From Granulosicoccus antarcticus IMCC3135 (GTDB taxonomy: Bacteria; Pseudomonadota; Gammaproteobacteria; Granulosicoccales; Granulosicoccaceae), in contig NZ_CP018632.1 of assembly GCF_002215215.1 (NCBI RefSeq), positions 1,608,501 through 1,672,500 of the forward strand: a DNA stretch of 64,000 nt, given 5' to 3'. Position numbers and translations under genes: made by a program. The notes under the pieces were generated by a model. The model did not search any database, was not told the origin of the DNA, and worked only from the letters and a program-made list of their open reading frames with translations. Positions 45,639 through 54,163 of this stretch are shown piece by piece; the first letter of the stretch is position 1, and every line of letters starts with the position of its first letter.

Positions 45639-47492
45639 TTACATGAAAAAGTTCATGACCAACAGGCTGACAACCAGATATAGCACGGTCATCATGCCGC
45701 CTACTCGCATGAAGTCCGCTACGCTGTATCCGCCGGGACCCATGATCAGGGCATTGACCTGGTTGGTCGGAATGAGAAAGGCATTCGAGGTGGAAATGGC
45801 GACGGTGAGGGCAAACATGGCCGGATCTGCACCGATGGTGACGGCGATGTTGACTGCCAGAGGCACCAGCAGGACGGTGGCTCCGATGTTGGACATGACC
45901 AGCGTGAAAAATGTCGCCAGGCCTGCGATGACGGTCTGCATGACCCAGATGGGGACGTCACCGATAACCGACAGCAGGTGATTCGCAATCCAGATGGCAG
46001 CTCCCGAATGATCGACAGCAATTCCAAGCGGAATGAGACAGGCAAGCAGAAATACCGTCTGCAGGCTAACGGCATCATAGGCCTCGTCTATCGTCAGGAC
46101 GCCGGACAGGATCATGCCCAGAGCCCCGGCCAGCAAGGATATGGATAGGGTGTTTGTCACCAGAAACAGCGCCAGAGACAAGACGAAGAAAAAGATGGCA
46201 GGACGCAGTTTGTTGGTCCGGATATCCTCGTATTTCACATCGGTGGCAACGACCACATCCCGATTGCTCTTGAGCTTGTTCAGATCCTTCCAGCTGGAAT
46301 GTACAACCAGTGTGTCACCAGCCTGCAGTACGGTGTCACGAAAGCCAGTCTTGATGACATGATCTGCCCGATAGATCTGCAAAATGTTGGCGCCAAAATT
46401 GCGCCGTGGCTTGATGTCGCCAATAGCCATGCCGACCAGTGTCGATGCAGGCGGGATAACGACTTCGCCGATACCGCTGTACTGCTGATTGAGAACCTTG
46501 GCGAAGCGGTCAGGTTCGCCGCGCAGTGTCCAGTGGTATTCCTTGCAGAAAGCTTCCACTTCCTGCTGGTCGCCCAGTAGACCCAGGCGCGTATTGACCC
46601 ACACGGTTTCCTCCCGATCGGGGGGGATCTTGACGACATCGCCACTGTAGAGCGCAAGAATGAATGGCGTGTTTTTGTAGGTTTCCTCAATCTGGTGAAT
46701 GCTGAGACCCACCATCGGACTGTCGACGGTGACCTGTGTTTCGAGCAATTCTCCGCTGATGCCATACAGGCTTTTGAAGTAGTCGTCTGTTCGAGAGGTT
46801 CGGTTGGTATCCGGATCATCCTTTGGTAGTACAAAACGACCGGCCAGCACGAAATACAACAAGCCGGTGATGCTCAATGCAATGCCGATGGGTAATACCG
46901 AAAACAGCCCGAAGGCGGCCATCTGTTGATCGGCCGGTAGTTGTCTGTTGGATGAGAGCAGTAGATCGTTGAGCAGAATCAACGGGCTGGAGCCGATCAT
47001 GGTGGCTGTACCGCCAAGAATGATGCAGAAGCCAACAGGCATCAGCAAGCGGCTCATCGGTATGCCGGTACGGGTGGATACGCGACTGACCACTGGCAGG
47101 AAGAGGGCTGCCACGCCAATGTTCTGCATGAAGCTTGATGCCAGGGCTGCGATACCGGACATCAGGGGGCTGATACGGCGTTCCTCTTTGCCACCGATCT
47201 GTAGTATCAGTTGTGCCAGTTTGCCCATCAGGCCGGTCTTGTCCAGACCTTTGCCGATGATCATTACCCCGATGATGGAAATGACGGCGTTACTGGAAAA
47301 ACCGGAAAAGAGCTCACTCAGATCCAGAATGGGATCGAGCCCTGGCACTTGGGAGACCAGGCCGAGCGTGACCATGATGATCAGGGCGGCGACATCGACG
47401 CGCACTACCGAGAATGCAAACAGATAGACCGTCGCGGCGAGCAGGAACAGCACAATTGCCATTTCCGCCGTTAGGACTACCGTATCGATCAT
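45639..47492 (-). CDS. SLC13-type transporter with two TrkA-C domains
   Basis: A 617-residue inner-membrane anion transporter. The N-terminal half has hydrophobic segments of the ArsB/SLC13 ion-transporter fold, including GIAALASSFMQNIGVAALFLP and ILGGTATMIGSSPLILLND. A cytoplasmic middle part holds two TrkA-C/RCK-C regulatory domains (VTVDSPMVGLSIHQIEETY; IPPASTLVGMAIGDIKPRR), and the second membrane half has MSNIGATVLLVPLAVNIAVT and STSNAFLIPTNQVNALIMGP. Family members carry sulfate, dicarboxylates or similar anions. The ATG at 47492 is used. It is monocistronic. Confidence 0.88.
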   Translation of the reverse strand: MIDTVVLTAEMAIVLFLLAATVYLFAFSVVRVDVAALIIMVTLGLVSQVPGLDPILDLSELFSGFSSNAVISIIGVMIIGKGLDKTGLMGKLAQLILQIGGKEERRISPLMSGIAALASSFMQNIGVAALFLPVVSRVSTRTGIPMSRLLMPVGFCIILGGTATMIGSSPLILLNDLLLSSNRQLPADQQMAAFGLFSVLPIGIALSITGLLYFVLAGRFVLPKDDPDTNRTSRTDDYFKSLYGISGELLETQVTVDSPMVGLSIHQIEETYKNTPFILALYSGDVVKIPPDREETVWVNTRLGLLGDQQEVEAFCKEYHWTLRGEPDRFAKVLNQQYSGIGEVVIPPASTLVGMAIGDIKPRRNFGANILQIYRADHVIKTGFRDTVLQAGDTLVVHSSWKDLNKLKSNRDVVVATDVKYEDIRTNKLRPAIFFFVLSLALFLVTNTLSISLLAGALGMILSGVLTIDEAYDAVSLQTVFLLACLIPLGIAVDHSGAAIWIANHLLSVIGDVPIWVMQTVIAGLATFFTLVMSNIGATVLLVPLAVNIAVTIGADPAMFALTVAISTSNAFLIPTNQVNALIMGPGGYSVADFMRVGGMMTVLYLVVSLLVMNFFM

Positions 47493-47912
47493 GGTGGATG
47501 ATTTAATCCAGATTCTAGTAAGCAGCAAGTGAAACGACCTGCGACGTCATCATCCCGGTGACTAGTTCACCGCGGGTGATCTGTTATCCAGACAAGTAAC
47601 GAGCCAACCGGGGTATCCCCGTTGCTTTGCATGTCAGAGTCTGATAGTGGTCTATAGTCTACTGATTCAGCGTGCTTTTCGGCGTAGACAAACGTGTCCA
47701 GATAAACAATCCCGAGTGTACCAGCACGATCAGGCCGTTTGAGTGGCATCAATGGCGGTAATTACTTTAATTCAAACTATTGTTCTGGCAAATTCTGCTT
47801 GACGCAGACGCACCATCATAATTGATCACAATTCAACCCGTATTCAACTCTAAGCTCCGTTCACAATTGTCGTTTAATGAGCAGGACAAACAGGAGCCTT
47901 TCGATTCCAGAT
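47493..47912. other. Divergent intergenic region
   Basis: These 420 bases separate the SLC13 gene from the plus-strand unknown gene. A minus-strand frame of 60 codons (47567-47749) starts with MPLKRPDRAG and looks partly protein-like, but it has no ribosome-binding site. An A/T-rich stretch lies at 47760-47800. Promoters of both flanking genes must be here; no clear -35/-10 pair stands out. Confidence 0.35.
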
Positions 47913-48467
47913 ATGAAAATACAACTTTCCAGTACGCTCCCCTTTACTCCAGTACAGCTGGACTCGCGCCATGCAGTGCCGCGTCGTGCTGTTGGTCAGC
48001 TGCATGGTTCAGACGGTACAAGAGAGTATCAGACGGCGGTATACGAATTTCGTCACGGTGAGCAAGATCAGATTCACTACCAGATTGATCCTCAAGAGCG
48101 AGTTTATCTGGATGAAAAAGCTGACAAAAGTGCTGCCTCATCAAGCCAGACGGTAGCGGCGGCGCTGGAGTGGGTTTCAGATGACGAATCACTCACTTAC
48201 AAGCCTTATGCCTTTCTTGTCATGAACGCGATGAGCAAGCTGGTGGGAGCCTGGGACGGTGTCGTCTACCAGACGCCCAGTGGTGAGCGACTGCACGATA
48301 CGCTCGGCGATGCGACTCTGCAGGTGGTGGATGCTTGCGTCTGTAATGAGTCAGGCCTATGGGCACAAGTCAATATGACTGCAGAAGAGGCGGGTAGTCC
48401 CGTGGGTTCCGATGCTGTGATATCGCGCCAGTCGGGCTGGGTGCCATTGCACGCTGCGGTCAACTGA
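47913..48467 (+). CDS. Hypothetical protein
   Basis: A 184-residue soluble protein that matches no family I know. The ATG at 47913 gives MKIQLSSTLPF; an in-frame ATG at 47877 would add 12 residues. There is no signal peptide or membrane helix. The sequence is mostly beta-like with a central helix (SQTVAAALEWV) and has two nearby Cys (DACVCNESG). It converges on the RidA gene 49 bases beyond its stop. Codon use looks normal for the window, so I take it as real. Confidence 0.55.
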   Translation: MKIQLSSTLPFTPVQLDSRHAVPRRAVGQLHGSDGTREYQTAVYEFRHGEQDQIHYQIDPQERVYLDEKADKSAASSSQTVAAALEWVSDDESLTYKPYAFLVMNAMSKLVGAWDGVVYQTPSGERLHDTLGDATLQVVDACVCNESGLWAQVNMTAEEAGSPVGSDAVISRQSGWVPLHAAVN

Positions 48468-48516
48468 CGCGTTACTTGTTTCTGATAGATACAGATACAA
48501 ATATTTAAGACAGAAC

Positions 48517-48861
48517 TTACTTGGCGGCAATTACCATGATTTCCACCTGGAATTCAGGAGTTGCCAGTCGGGGAGACTCTACACAGGCACGGGCAGGGAC
48601 GTTGGCAGGGTCAACCCAGGCATCCCACACTGCATTCATGTCGGCAAAGTCATCCATGCTGCACAGCCAGATCGTGGCGCTGATCAGTTTGGATTTGTCG
48701 GTACCTGCCTTGGCCAGCAACTCGTCAATCTGGGCGAGTATGCCGCTTGTTTGAGCGGTAACTGATTCGCCTTTTGCTACCTGACCTGCCAGGTAGACGG
48801 TGTCGCCATTAATGACGATCTGACTCATACGCTGGTTGGAATCCATCCGGGTAATGCTCAT
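48517..48861 (-). CDS. RidA family protein
   Basis: A 114-residue YjgF/YER057c/UK114-family protein. Typical stretches are GDTVYLAGQVA, QTSGILAQIDELLAKAGTDKSKLISATIWL and VPARACVESPRLATPEFQVEIMVIA, which holds the Arg that binds carboxylates in RidA enzymes and the following Glu/Gln near the active site. RidA hydrolyses reactive enamines and imines formed by PLP enzymes, a damage-control role. The ATG at 48861 has AGGAAG upstream. Close relatives in other subfamilies have catabolic roles, so the exact substrate is open. Confidence 0.88.
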   Translation of the reverse strand: MSITRMDSNQRMSQIVINGDTVYLAGQVAKGESVTAQTSGILAQIDELLAKAGTDKSKLISATIWLCSMDDFADMNAVWDAWVDPANVPARACVESPRLATPEFQVEIMVIAAK

Positions 48862-48987
48862 TGGCTTTAAAGCTTCCTGTTGTGGTTGAAAGAGTCGTGC
48901 AGGTCTGATGATACACCTGAGTATCGGCTTGGCGCCGCACAACGCAGGCCCGTTTTACACGGCACAGGAGAACCTGCTGAGCTTCGC

Positions 48988-49875
48988 TCAGGCGACAGCT
49001 GAGAACATGCTGCCCGGTCGGGCCTTGATCTTCAGGGTCTTGAATGCCAGCCCGATACTGAACGTGGTGCTGCCAGTTGCGGGTTTGCAATATCGCACCT
49101 CACAAATGGCCTTGAGTGCATCGGTATCAATCAGCACCATGGTGTTGGGGCTCAGAGCGTTGCCGCATTCTATGGCACAACCTGCCAATGACAAATCCTG
49201 GAGACGAGCTTCTGAATGTGACTCCATTGGCCACTGAGTCCAGAGCCTGAGCGCGGCGTCGTGTTCGTGCCGGTAGATGCGTCGCAACTCCTCCGTGGTG
49301 GAGCTTCCCAGCTGTTCAATCAGTGCTGTGGGAGCCGTGCACTGAGCGCACTGATCATCTGAGCTATAGCGTTGCAGGGCCCGAGGGTTTGTCGAAAAAG
49401 TTGCCTTGCAGAATAAACAATGCGGACGCGTGGGCAGATTCGTTTGGGCAACAACAGGATCAGGCGCAGATTCTTGTTCTGGCTCAGGATCTTGCTTGTC
49501 TGGCTCGGGGGGAGGTGCCTTGTGAGGTTTGTGGGTATTGGGTCTGCCTCCGGCAGAGGCGGAAGAGTCCGAGGTCCTCGGAGGGGCTTTTTGAGCCTGT
49601 CGTGCGGCGTTCTCATCGCGCTCCCGGGCAGCCGCCTGTTTCGCTGACTGCTCCGCACGCAGGCTGAAGGCCTTCAGATCGCTGTCGTAGCGTGCCCGTT
49701 TTGCCGGGTTGCACAGTACGTCGACTGCCTCATTCAGCAGTTGGGCTTGTGCCGGATCACCTCCCAGGTCGGGATGGTGTCGCAGTTTCTGCATCATTGC
49801 ACGGTAGCTTGCCTTGATCACCGGCGCAGGTGCGTCGGGCATGACGTGCAGGAGCTGATAATAATCGGGAGGCAT
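48988..49875 (-). CDS. J-domain / zinc-ribbon / PilZ fusion protein
   Basis: A 295-residue protein with an unusual order of domains. Residues 3-66 are a DnaJ-type J-domain (DYYQLLHVMPDAP, HPD at 34-36, ARYD), expected to stimulate a DnaK-type ATPase. Residues 67-150 are a charged, Pro/Ser-rich linker. Residues 153-179 have CxxC twice (CLFC, CAQC), as in a zinc ribbon. Residues about 200-295 resemble a PilZ domain with DLSLAG at 227-232, but the upstream RxxxR motif for cyclic di-GMP is not clear. I infer a co-chaperone that targets or senses through the C-terminal part. The ATG at 49875 is used; GTG 49881 is the alternative. Confidence 0.7.
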   Translation of the reverse strand: MPPDYYQLLHVMPDAPAPVIKASYRAMMQKLRHHPDLGGDPAQAQLLNEAVDVLCNPAKRARYDSDLKAFSLRAEQSAKQAAARERDENAARQAQKAPPRTSDSSASAGGRPNTHKPHKAPPPEPDKQDPEPEQESAPDPVVAQTNLPTRPHCLFCKATFSTNPRALQRYSSDDQCAQCTAPTALIEQLGSSTTEELRRIYRHEHDAALRLWTQWPMESHSEARLQDLSLAGCAIECGNALSPNTMVLIDTDALKAICEVRYCKPATGSTTFSIGLAFKTLKIKARPGSMFSAVA

Positions 49876-49999
49876 GTTCACAAACAGTTAACGGCTTGGA
49901 CCAGCGCCTGCTGAAGTGTCTCTGCCTGACAGGCGACGGCGTTTAGAGTAATACTTGCCGCTGTCCGCATTACATAAACAAACCGGGAGTCAGTATTCA

Positions 50000-50788
50000 A
50001 TGAGTCTGCACAATAGCAATGAGCTGACGAAAGATTTTCACGAGAAGGTAGCTATCGTGACAGGGGGCGCCATGGGTATTGGTCGAGCTTGTGCTGAAGG
50101 TTTCATTGCACGAGGCGGTTCCGTGCTCATCGCTGATATAGACATCGAGGCGGGCGAAGCTACGGCCAACGAACTGGGCGAGCGTGCCATTTTTGCGCAG
50201 ACCGATGTCTGTGACATGCAGGCTGTCACCGCCATGGCAGAGCTTGCCGTCACACGCTTTGGTGGCATCGATATTCTGGTGAACAACGCAGGTCAGGCGC
50301 TCAAGGGTGTGGTTGACGAAATCACCGAGGAGCACTGGACTCGTGTCATTGACATCAATCTCAATGGCTACTGGCGAACCATGAGGGTCTGTATTCCGGA
50401 GATGAAAAAACGTGGTGGTGGCTCTATCGTGAACATGTCATCGGTACAGGGGGCATTGGGGTTCAATGGCTATGCGGCCTATGCCTCGGCTAAAGGCGCA
50501 ATCAACGCGTTGACCTGGCAATCGGCAGTCGATCTTGCACCTCATCAGATACGTGTCAATGCGGTTGCGCCGGGTACCATCATGACGCCTCTGAATGAGA
50601 AGCTCTTTGCCTCGATGGATGATCCCAGTGAACTGATCGATAGCTGGAACAAGGCACATCCGTTGGGGCGTTTCGGGCAGGCCGACGAGGTGGCAGAGAC
50701 GGTTCTGTTTCTGGCGAGCCGACGGGCAAGTTTCATCACCGGAGATGTGGTTCGAGTGGATGGCGGATTGTCCGTCCGCGGCGCTTGA
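50000..50788 (+). CDS. SDR family oxidoreductase, probable sugar dehydrogenase
   Basis: A 262-residue classical short-chain dehydrogenase with TGGAMGIG for NAD(P), DILVNNAGQA, the catalytic Ser in NMSSVQGA and Y-x3-K in YAAYASAKGAI. The Asp in IADIDIEAG favours NAD over NADP. The C-terminus SFITGDVVRVDGGLSVRG is normal. The ATG at 50000 has GGGAG upstream. An IlvD/Edd dehydratase gene follows after 182 bases on the same strand, and together they would fit oxidation of an aldose to a lactone or acid and its dehydration. The substrate is inferred only. Confidence 0.88.
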   Translation: MSLHNSNELTKDFHEKVAIVTGGAMGIGRACAEGFIARGGSVLIADIDIEAGEATANELGERAIFAQTDVCDMQAVTAMAELAVTRFGGIDILVNNAGQALKGVVDEITEEHWTRVIDINLNGYWRTMRVCIPEMKKRGGGSIVNMSSVQGALGFNGYAAYASAKGAINALTWQSAVDLAPHQIRVNAVAPGTIMTPLNEKLFASMDDPSELIDSWNKAHPLGRFGQADEVAETVLFLASRRASFITGDVVRVDGGLSVRGA

Positions 50789-50970
50789 GTCCTGGCGCTA
50801 TCCAACACTGATAAGCAGGGGTTGTCGCAACACGGGTACGCTGAAGAGGGGCAAATTGTCTCGAGAGCCGGATTTTTCTGGTTTGCAGTGCCCGCATGAG
50901 CCGATTTCGGCATCGTTCTGGTGCGAAATAAGGCAAAATTGAGCGTACCCATGAATTACAGGAAACTCCG

Positions 50971-52842
50971 ATGTCCAATAAGTCGAAATCTGTAACATTC
51001 GACAACAACCCTGGCCGCAATGCACAAACGTACGGGGTTGCCCGTGAGTTAGGCACTGATCCGGAACTGATTCACGAGCCGTCTATCGGTGTGATTGGCA
51101 CCAAGGGCGATAGCCAGTGTTATCTCGGAGTGCAGCGTAAGGTGGAAGCTATCCACGATCGTCTGCGCAGCGCGATTGGTCGTGGTGACGGCTTGATGGC
51201 GATGCGACTGGTGCAGCCTGAATACACCGTGGCGACCTCTGATGGCATGCGCAATGGCACGCGTGAAATGCGTTACAGCCTGATCGGTCGTGAAGTCACT
51301 CATGACACCGTCTGCGAGCACCTGAGTGCCAGCGGACTGGAAGGTACTATTGCTGTTGTTGCTTGCGACAAGCCTCCGGTTGGTACTCTGGCAGCCCTAC
51401 TTGAGCATGATCGTCCGGCTATCATCATGTCCGATGGCCCCATTCGACCGGGCAGAGATTCGCAAACGGCACAACCGATCGACATCGTTTCGGCCTTCCA
51501 GGTTGCTGGTAGCTCCGACATCGACTTCAAGAAACGGATTGCCAAGGAAGCCTGCCCGGGTTACGGCAGTTGCGGTGGCATGTTTACCTACAACACCATG
51601 CAGACGTTTATTGGTGTGGTTGGCATGCAGCCTTTGCATATGGTTGCACCGCCATCAGATGATCCACGTCGCTTGCAGGAATTTCCCGCAGAACTGGTCG
51701 GCTACCTCCAGGGCATGATTGAACGTGGCGATACTCCGCGTAAAATTGTCAGCCGTGATTCGATCCGCAATGCGGTCATTGTCTCCATGGCAGTGGGTGG
51801 TTCCACCAATGTGTTGTTGCATGCACCAGAAATTGCTCGTGCGGCGGGTTTCAAGAGCTTTTCCGATGACATCATGTCGCCTGAGGAATTCAATCACCTG
51901 TCGCAGAATGTAGTGCCTGTACTGACCGATGCGCGCCCTTATGGTGCCTATTCCATGGTCGATATCGATGAAAAAGGCGGTGTTCAGGTCATCGTCAAGG
52001 CACTGATGGATGCAGGTTTGCTCAATGGCGATACCCTGACTTGTACGGGTGAAACTCTAGCTGAGCAGGTCAAGCGACTCAACACATCAGAGCCTGATGG
52101 GGTTGTGGTCTACCCGGTCGAGAAGCCTTACAAAGCGACTGGCGGTCTGCGTGTTCTGGGCGGCAATCTTTCACCTGAATTCAGTGCTGTACTCAAACTG
52201 GCAGGTGTTGAGGGTGGTCTGGACGACAACCGGTTTGTCGGCCGAGCGCGCATTTTCAATGGTGAGCAGGACTTGTTGAATGCTCTGGAAGCTGCGCCTG
52301 AGAACTTTCAGAACCACGACATGGTGATCGTTCGCTATGAAGGCCCTAGTGGTGCTCCCGGCATGCCGGAAATGCTGGATTCCACTTCAAGGATTACCAC
52401 GTTGTGCCGCGAGCGTGAAATCGTGGTTGGACTGATGACTGATGCACGATTCTCCGGTGGTTCAGTCGGACTGGTTATCGGTCACGTGGGTCCGGAGGCG
52501 GCCTTGGGTGGGCCCATTGCCTTTGTAGAGGATGGCGATGAGATAGTGGTAGATCTGAACAGTAATGAACTCAACTGTACCGAACTGAACGATGCAGCTA
52601 CGCTGAGTGCTCGCAAAGCGGCCTGGGAGAAGGTGGTTGCCGATAACGGCGGCATGCATCCTCTCTGTGGCGAGGTGAACACTCGTTTGCTGAACCGTAT
52701 GCGTTTATCAGCTGTGTCCGCAGTCTATGGCGCCGGCATGCACCCGGATCGGGTGTTGTGGGTACCGCAGCCACGAGAAGCTGTGAAAAGTGGTTTCGTA
52801 CCACACAACAAGTATCGCGAAGGCTCACGTAAGGCATTCTAG
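50971..52842 (+). CDS. IlvD/Edd family dehydratase, probable sugar-acid dehydratase
   Basis: A 623-residue Fe-S dehydratase of the dihydroxyacid/phosphogluconate dehydratase family. Three family Cys sites are visible: GTKGDSQCYLG, VVACDKPPVGT, and KEACPGYGSCGGMFTYNTM. The C-terminal half has GGLRVLGGNLSPEFSAVLK, VIVRYEGPSGAPGMPEML and GLMTDARFSGGSVGLVIGHV. True IlvD has GACGGMYTANTM at the third site; the YGSCGG version and the neighbouring SDR point to a sugar-acid dehydratase rather than branched-chain amino acid synthesis, although that is not excluded. The ATG at 50971 has AGGAAA upstream. Confidence 0.85.
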   Translation: MSNKSKSVTFDNNPGRNAQTYGVARELGTDPELIHEPSIGVIGTKGDSQCYLGVQRKVEAIHDRLRSAIGRGDGLMAMRLVQPEYTVATSDGMRNGTREMRYSLIGREVTHDTVCEHLSASGLEGTIAVVACDKPPVGTLAALLEHDRPAIIMSDGPIRPGRDSQTAQPIDIVSAFQVAGSSDIDFKKRIAKEACPGYGSCGGMFTYNTMQTFIGVVGMQPLHMVAPPSDDPRRLQEFPAELVGYLQGMIERGDTPRKIVSRDSIRNAVIVSMAVGGSTNVLLHAPEIARAAGFKSFSDDIMSPEEFNHLSQNVVPVLTDARPYGAYSMVDIDEKGGVQVIVKALMDAGLLNGDTLTCTGETLAEQVKRLNTSEPDGVVVYPVEKPYKATGGLRVLGGNLSPEFSAVLKLAGVEGGLDDNRFVGRARIFNGEQDLLNALEAAPENFQNHDMVIVRYEGPSGAPGMPEMLDSTSRITTLCREREIVVGLMTDARFSGGSVGLVIGHVGPEAALGGPIAFVEDGDEIVVDLNSNELNCTELNDAATLSARKAAWEKVVADNGGMHPLCGEVNTRLLNRMRLSAVSAVYGAGMHPDRVLWVPQPREAVKSGFVPHNKYREGSRKAF

Positions 52843-52857
52843 ATAGAAGCACGAGAC

Positions 52858-52881
52858 AGGGGGCGGCGGTGACGGCCCCCT
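52858..52881 (+). terminator. Hairpin after the dehydratase gene
   Basis: AGGGGGC (52858-52864) pairs with GCCCCCT (52875-52881) around a ten-base loop, 15 bases after the stop. The sequence after it (CTGTTCG) has few T residues, so termination is likely but not certain. Confidence 0.5.
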
Positions 52882-53029
52882 CTGTTCGTGGAGCCTATGA
52901 CAGCATCGAGCAGAGAGGCTGTGCAGCAATTGAAAACTCTTGTGGCGTAGTCGCGACATATTCTGTTGTTTTTGTGCAACTCGCTATATACTGTGACTAC
53001 TCTCTCACTATGACAGTCAAGGTGCATCC

Positions 53030-54034
53030 ATGAAAGGTAATCTATTAGCAGTTGCAGCATTATCGTGCAGCTTAGCTTCAGGAGTGGCACTGGCGCAGGA
53101 GCAGTTCACCAGCGAACTCGATGCCAGTCTTCGATTGGGTCTCGGTCTCAATACTGAGCCAGATGCAGAACTCACCTTTGAAAACTACAGCTCTCGTATT
53201 CGTTGGAGGGGTGCTGCAGATGCGGGTGAAGGACTGAAAGCCATAAGCTATCTTGAATTCGGTTTTGATCAGGATACGGGCGTCAGTAATACCAGATATG
53301 CCTGGCTGGGACTGGAAGGTGATTTCGGTACCATCAAGGGTGGTAAGCAATACCGGGCCTTTTATGATGCCGTTACTGCAGCCGTGGATATTGCCTATTG
53401 GGGTAGTTGCTTTACCGAAAATGCTTGTTCACGACAATCATCGGTTCTCAAGTTTTCCAGCCCTGAAACTGAAGACCTCCAATACATGGCCTCTGTCATT
53501 CTTGTCCCCAACGATGCGGGCAATGACTTCATCGATGGTCTTGATATAGGTGCCAAGATGCAATCGGGTGACATGACCTTTGGTGCGGGTCTCGCTCTGC
53601 TTATCGGCAATGACGCTGACGTTGGCGTTCTGGACGATGATGATTTTTTTGATTTTGGTACAGGCTTTGCCCTTGGTACCAGTGTGACCATGCCAATAAG
53701 TGAAGGCACTGCCAGTGCTAGTCTGCAGTACGCCAGTGACGATTATATTCAAGAGTCAGATGACGCAGTTGTGCTCACAGCTACTTACGCGAAAGACCAG
53801 ATGTACGGACTCGTAGGCTTTAGTAGCGCTGACAACTCACCATTTTACCTCACACTGGGTTATGAAAAGCCGCTTATCGAGAAAAAAGCCTTTGCCTACT
53901 TCGAGGTAAGTGCCGTTGACGATGGCGTCGACGAATTCGACGATTTCGGTTTTATCGCCGGTAGAAGTGATCTTGATCTTCAAGTGCGTGCCGTCATGGT
54001 ATTCAACATGGATCTGCTGAGCATGGCCAAGTAA
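53030..54034 (+). CDS. Outer-membrane porin
   Basis: A 334-residue beta-barrel protein. It has a signal peptide of about 22 residues ending ALA-QE, then alternating strands typical of gram-negative general porins: ENYSSRIRWRGAADAGEGLKA, FGFDQDTGVSNTRYAWLGLEGDFGTIKGGKQYRAFYD cut here to its core YAWLGLEGDFGTIKGGKQY, and a C-terminus rich in aromatic residues, although the last residue is Lys, not Phe. A Cys pair (WGSCFTENACS) may form a loop disulfide. A TATACT -10-like box lies at 52987-52992. It would admit small solutes, possibly those used by the neighbouring oxidative genes. A strong terminator follows. Confidence 0.85.
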   Translation: MKGNLLAVAALSCSLASGVALAQEQFTSELDASLRLGLGLNTEPDAELTFENYSSRIRWRGAADAGEGLKAISYLEFGFDQDTGVSNTRYAWLGLEGDFGTIKGGKQYRAFYDAVTAAVDIAYWGSCFTENACSRQSSVLKFSSPETEDLQYMASVILVPNDAGNDFIDGLDIGAKMQSGDMTFGAGLALLIGNDADVGVLDDDDFFDFGTGFALGTSVTMPISEGTASASLQYASDDYIQESDDAVVLTATYAKDQMYGLVGFSSADNSPFYLTLGYEKPLIEKKAFAYFEVSAVDDGVDEFDDFGFIAGRSDLDLQVRAVMVFNMDLLSMAK

Positions 54035-54064
54035 GACCAGCTCGTCTGATCCTCGTAGGTCCGA

Positions 54065-54104
54065 ACCCCGGTTACGGCAGTGATGCTGTAGCCGGGGTTT
54101 TTTC
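54065..54104 (+). terminator. Rho-independent terminator after the porin gene
   Basis: CCCCGGTTAC pairs with GTAGCCGGGG (one G-T pair) around a 12-base loop, followed by six T residues. This is the clearest terminator in the window and ends the porin transcript 31 bases after its stop. Confidence 0.85.
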
Positions 54105-54163
54105 GTTTCAGAGTCTCTTTTTCAGTGAGGCGTATGCCTTGCCCCAACCAGAATGGAATACCA

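Noticed and set aside
47567-47749. Minus-strand 60-codon frame starting MPLKRPDRAG
   Set aside because: Partly protein-like, but there is no ribosome-binding site and no recognisable feature; not enough to call a gene.
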